A stretch of 18,448 nt of DNA from Phenylobacterium sp. (lineage in GTDB: Bacteria; Pseudomonadota; Alphaproteobacteria; Caulobacterales; Caulobacteraceae): positions 1 through 18,448 of the forward strand of contig JAQGIX010000075.1 in NCBI GenBank assembly GCA_028290925.1, given 5' to 3'. Positions 16,231 through 18,448 of this stretch are shown one piece after another; position 1 is the stretch's first letter, and every line of letters starts with the position of its first letter. The notes under the pieces were generated by a model. It worked only from the letters and a program-made list of their open reading frames with translations. It was not told where the DNA came from and did not search any database. Both the position numbers and the translations under genes were made by a program.

Positions 16231-17094
16231 TCAAGCCCGCTTCTTGGCCGGCGCTTTCCGGGGCGCGCTCTTGTTCGCAGCGCTCGCTTTCGACCGCGCC
16301 GCGGGCTTGCGGCGCTCGCCGCCGGCCTGGCCGAGGCTGCGCTTCAGGGCGTCCATCAGGTCGATGACCTCGGCTTCCTTGGGTTCGGCCACCGCGGTGA
16401 CCTTGTGGCCCTTCTCCTTCTCGCGGACCAGGTCGCGCAGGGCGTCCTCGTAGCGGTCGGTGAACAGGGTGGTGTCGAAGGGCCCCTCCAGCTGGTCGAT
16501 GATCTTGGCGGCGATCTCGACCATCTGCGGATTGGGCTTCACGTCGGGAACCCTGTCGAACAGCTCGTCGGGCGCCTTCACCTCGCGGTTCGAGCGCAGC
16601 GTATAGGCCAGGACGCCCTTGCCGCGGGGCTCCAGCGCCATCAGCCGCTCGCGCTGGTGCATGACCAGACGGCCCAGCGCCACCTTGCCGGACTTCACCA
16701 TGGCCTCGCGGATCACCGTGAAGGCCTCCACCGCCATGTCGCCGTCGGGGGCCAGGAAATAGGGGTCGTTCCAATAGAGGCGGTCGATCTCGTCCTCGGC
16801 CACGAACCGCTCGATATCCAGCGTTCGCGTGGTCTCCAGCCGGACGTTGGCGATCTCAGCGTCGGTGATCACCACGTAGTGGCCCTTGTCGACCTCATAG
16901 CCCTTAACGATGTCGGAGCGGTCCACCGGCCCGGTCTCCGGATCGGTGGGGATCATCCGGATGCGGTTGTGGGTGGTCTTGTGCAGCATGTTGAAGTGCA
17001 CCTCGCTGGTGCGCGAGGTGCCGGTGTAGAGCGCCACGGGGCAGCTCACGAGGCTCAGGCGCAGGTAGCCCTGCCAGGTCGGACGGGTGGCCAT
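16231..17094 (-). CDS. ku: Ku protein (NHEJ DNA-end binding)
   Basis: Homodimeric ring that binds DNA double-strand ends and recruits LigD. The 287-aa product has the bacterial Ku core from the first residues (WQGYLRLSLVSCPVALY, then FNMLHKTTHNRIRMIP, KGYEVDKGHYVVITDAEI, DEIDRLYWNDPYFLAPDG, and FDTTLFTDRYEDALRDLV). It ends with a Lys/Ala/Arg-rich tail (about 262-287), which in bacterial Ku helps DNA binding and threading. The ATG at 17094 has GGAG at about 8 nt. It faces the pseudouridine synthase gene and lies about 5 kb from ligD on the opposite strand. A possible general-stress promoter precedes it. Confidence 0.97.
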   Translation of the reverse strand: MATRPTWQGYLRLSLVSCPVALYTGTSRTSEVHFNMLHKTTHNRIRMIPTDPETGPVDRSDIVKGYEVDKGHYVVITDAEIANVRLETTRTLDIERFVAEDEIDRLYWNDPYFLAPDGDMAVEAFTVIREAMVKSGKVALGRLVMHQRERLMALEPRGKGVLAYTLRSNREVKAPDELFDRVPDVKPNPQMVEIAAKIIDQLEGPFDTTLFTDRYEDALRDLVREKEKGHKVTAVAEPKEAEVIDLMDALKRSLGQAGGERRKPAARSKASAANKSAPRKAPAKKRA

Positions 17095-17124
17095 GGCGCA
17101 TCTCCGGAAATCCCAGAGTCCGAA

Positions 17125-17150
17125 AACGCGGCGGTGAGCGATTCAGTTCG
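17125..17150 (-). promoter_or_regulatory. Candidate EcfG (general stress sigma) promoter for ku
   Basis: On the minus strand CGAAC (17150-17146) is followed by 17 bp and CGTT (17128-17125), then TTC. This differs from GGAAC-N16/17-CGTT by one base in the -35. The predicted start site gives a leader of roughly 25 nt. The spacing equals that of the otsB candidate. Motif-only inference. Confidence 0.35.
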
Positions 17151-17160
17151 GCCGCGTTCC

Positions 17161-17190
17161 GCCCCCAGCGCGCAGCGCGAATAGGGGGAG
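17161..17190. repeat. GC-rich hairpin between esterase and ku
   Basis: CCCCC (17162-17166) pairs with GGGGG (17184-17188) around GCGC-GCA-GCGC (17168-17178). It lies a few bases after the stop codon of the leftward esterase and before ku, so it may end or stabilise the esterase mRNA. It resembles the 'ctccccct...aggggg' repeats elsewhere in the window but has a different inner part. No T-tract follows. Confidence 0.5.
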
Positions 17191-17197
17191 CTGGTCT

Positions 17198-18448
17198 CTA
17201 CCGCCCCAACCCCAGCGTCGGCACGGTCACGGCCTCCTGCGCGTCGAGCTGCACCTTGCGCAGATGCGTCCGCACGCCCGGCTGGGGGCCGAACTCCATG
17301 AGCTGGTCGGCGGCCGGCGTGTAGGCCGGCCAGGCCTGGCCGCCGCACCTGGGCGCGCCGGTCTTGGCGAAGGCGACCCAGCAGGCGTGCATCAGGGCCG
17401 CCGTCCGCTTGTCCGCCTCCGAGACCAGGCTCATCGGCGTCCGCCGGCCCCAATATTCGAAGACGTACTGGATCTCGTCGGCGTGGCTGGCCCGCGTCTT
17501 GGTCGGGCGGAAGCGATCGCCGACGTAGGAGAAATAGTAGAGCCAGGCGGGCTTGCCGGTGGAGGCCTCGGCGGCCACCCACCGGGCCGGACCGCCCATG
17601 ATCCGGTCGGTGAAGATCGCCCGCGCCAGGGTCTCGTCGCCGGCCGCCGCCTCCTCCTTGTAGACCGGCCGCGCGGCGGCGGGGATCATGGCCAGCTGCT
17701 GGGGTGTGAACGGCCCCGGTCCCATCAGCGAATCCTCGCCGGAGTTGGAGCCGATGATCAGCGGCACATCGTCGAAGTGGCCGTCGGCCAGCGCCTGGCT
17801 GGGCGTCTCGGTCATCAGCCTGCCGTCGGTGATCGGACCGTAGTTGGCGGCCAGCGGGACGAGCTTCTCGGCCGGGATGGCGCGCAGATCGGCCGCCGTG
17901 GCGGTGGCCGGCGTCCCGATCTTTTCCAGCGCCGCGGCGCCCTTGGCCTCTTCCTTCGCCAGCGTCGTGGGCGTGAACCAGCCCGCGCCGGATTCCACGA
18001 TGGCCTTGTGGTAGAGCCCCCGCGCCGACGGCGTGGCCAGCAGCGCCAGGATCGACATGCCCCCGGCGCTCTCGCCGAACACCGTGACGTTCTTCGGGTC
18101 GCCGCCGAACGCGGCGATGTTCCGCTGCACCCACCGCAAGGCCGCGATCTGGTCCATCAGGCCGTAGTTGGCGACCGGCTCGCCGGCGGCCGCGGCCTTG
18201 GTCAGGGCCGGATGGGCGAAGTAGCCGAGGGGGCCCAGCCGGTAGTTGATCGCCACCAGCACCACCCCGTCGCGGGCGAAATTCTGGCCGTCGTAGATCC
18301 AGCCGGCGCCGGTCCGATGCCCGCCGCCGTGGATCCAGACCATCACCGGCGCGCCCTTCGCTTGCTTGGGCGCGAAGACATTGAGCTGCAGGCAGTCCTC
18401 CGAGGTCGGGCCGTTGGCGCCGCCGGAATTGGGTGTGTCGTCGGCGTT
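17198..18448 (-). CDS. Type-B carboxylesterase, N-terminus outside window
   Basis: The frame stays open to the right edge, so the gene begins beyond it; 416 residues and the TAG stop are visible. The visible part opens with SEDCLQLNVFAP, then VMVWIHGGGH (oxyanion-hole region), the nucleophile elbow FGESAGGMS, a probable acidic member in GSNSGEDSLMG, and a probable histidine in RASHADEIQYVFEYWG, giving a complete type-B carboxylesterase triad. It is clearly of the same family as the gene at 12752-14230 but divergent in sequence (for example HGGGH versus HGGAF). The signal peptide, if any, is not visible. It is transcribed toward ku, with a hairpin between. Confidence 0.92.
   Translation of the reverse strand, partial: NADDTPNSGGANGPTSEDCLQLNVFAPKQAKGAPVMVWIHGGGHRTGAGWIYDGQNFARDGVVLVAINYRLGPLGYFAHPALTKAAAAGEPVANYGLMDQIAALRWVQRNIAAFGGDPKNVTVFGESAGGMSILALLATPSARGLYHKAIVESGAGWFTPTTLAKEEAKGAAALEKIGTPATATAADLRAIPAEKLVPLAANYGPITDGRLMTETPSQALADGHFDDVPLIIGSNSGEDSLMGPGPFTPQQLAMIPAAARPVYKEEAAAGDETLARAIFTDRIMGGPARWVAAEASTGKPAWLYYFSYVGDRFRPTKTRASHADEIQYVFEYWGRRTPMSLVSEADKRTAALMHACWVAFAKTGAPRCGGQAWPAYTPAADQLMEFGPQPGVRTHLRKVQLDAQEAVTVPTLGLGR

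Overview
The window is a compact, very GC-rich, gene-dense bacterial chromosome segment. Protein style, intergenic 'ctccccc...gggggag' hairpin repeats and gene content (PE-LIG-POL LigD, bacterial Ku, OtsBA, GH15 protein, Tim44-like protein, RsuA/RluF-type pseudouridine synthase) point to an alphaproteobacterium, most likely Caulobacteraceae (Phenylobacterium/Caulobacter-like). This assignment is by recognition, not by a search. I see no rRNA, tRNA, CRISPR array, transposase, phage gene or integration scar.

Layout. (1) 1-4176, storage-sugar and glycolytic genes: the 3' end of an amylo-alpha-1,6-glucosidase, a convergent pyruvate kinase (the two stop codons overlap in one CTAG), and a divergent GH15 glucoamylase/trehalase-like enzyme. 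(2) 4177-4341, an intergenic stretch with two inverted copies of a double-hairpin repeat, followed by a small unrecognised helical ORF. (3) 4603-10991, a divergent stress-type locus: zwf leftward, and rightward otsB, otsA and ligD packed head to tail. otsB and otsA overlap by TTGA; otsA and ligD are 12 nt apart; otsA and ligD both start with TTG behind good Shine-Dalgarno sequences. (4) 10992-14230, a third repeat copy, then a VOC/glyoxalase-fold protein, a Tim44-like membrane protein and a secreted type-B carboxylesterase. (5) 14235-18448, a HI0933-family flavoprotein divergent from an RluF-like pseudouridine synthase, then Ku, then a second type-B carboxylesterase cut by the window end.

How it may work together. 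Trehalose synthesis (OtsA then OtsB), NADPH supply (Zwf) and the ligase/polymerase of non-homologous end joining (LigD) share one divergent control region, and Ku, the obligatory LigD partner, lies about 5 kb downstream. The otsB leader contains GGAAC-N17-AGTT and the ku leader CGAAC-N17-CGTT. Both resemble the alphaproteobacterial general-stress sigma factor (EcfG / sigma-T / RpoE2) promoter, GGAAC-N16/17-CGTT. The most interesting reading is therefore a desiccation/stationary-phase survival module in which a protectant pathway and break repair are co-transcribed. The gene identities are firm; the shared regulation is inferred from short motifs and is untested.
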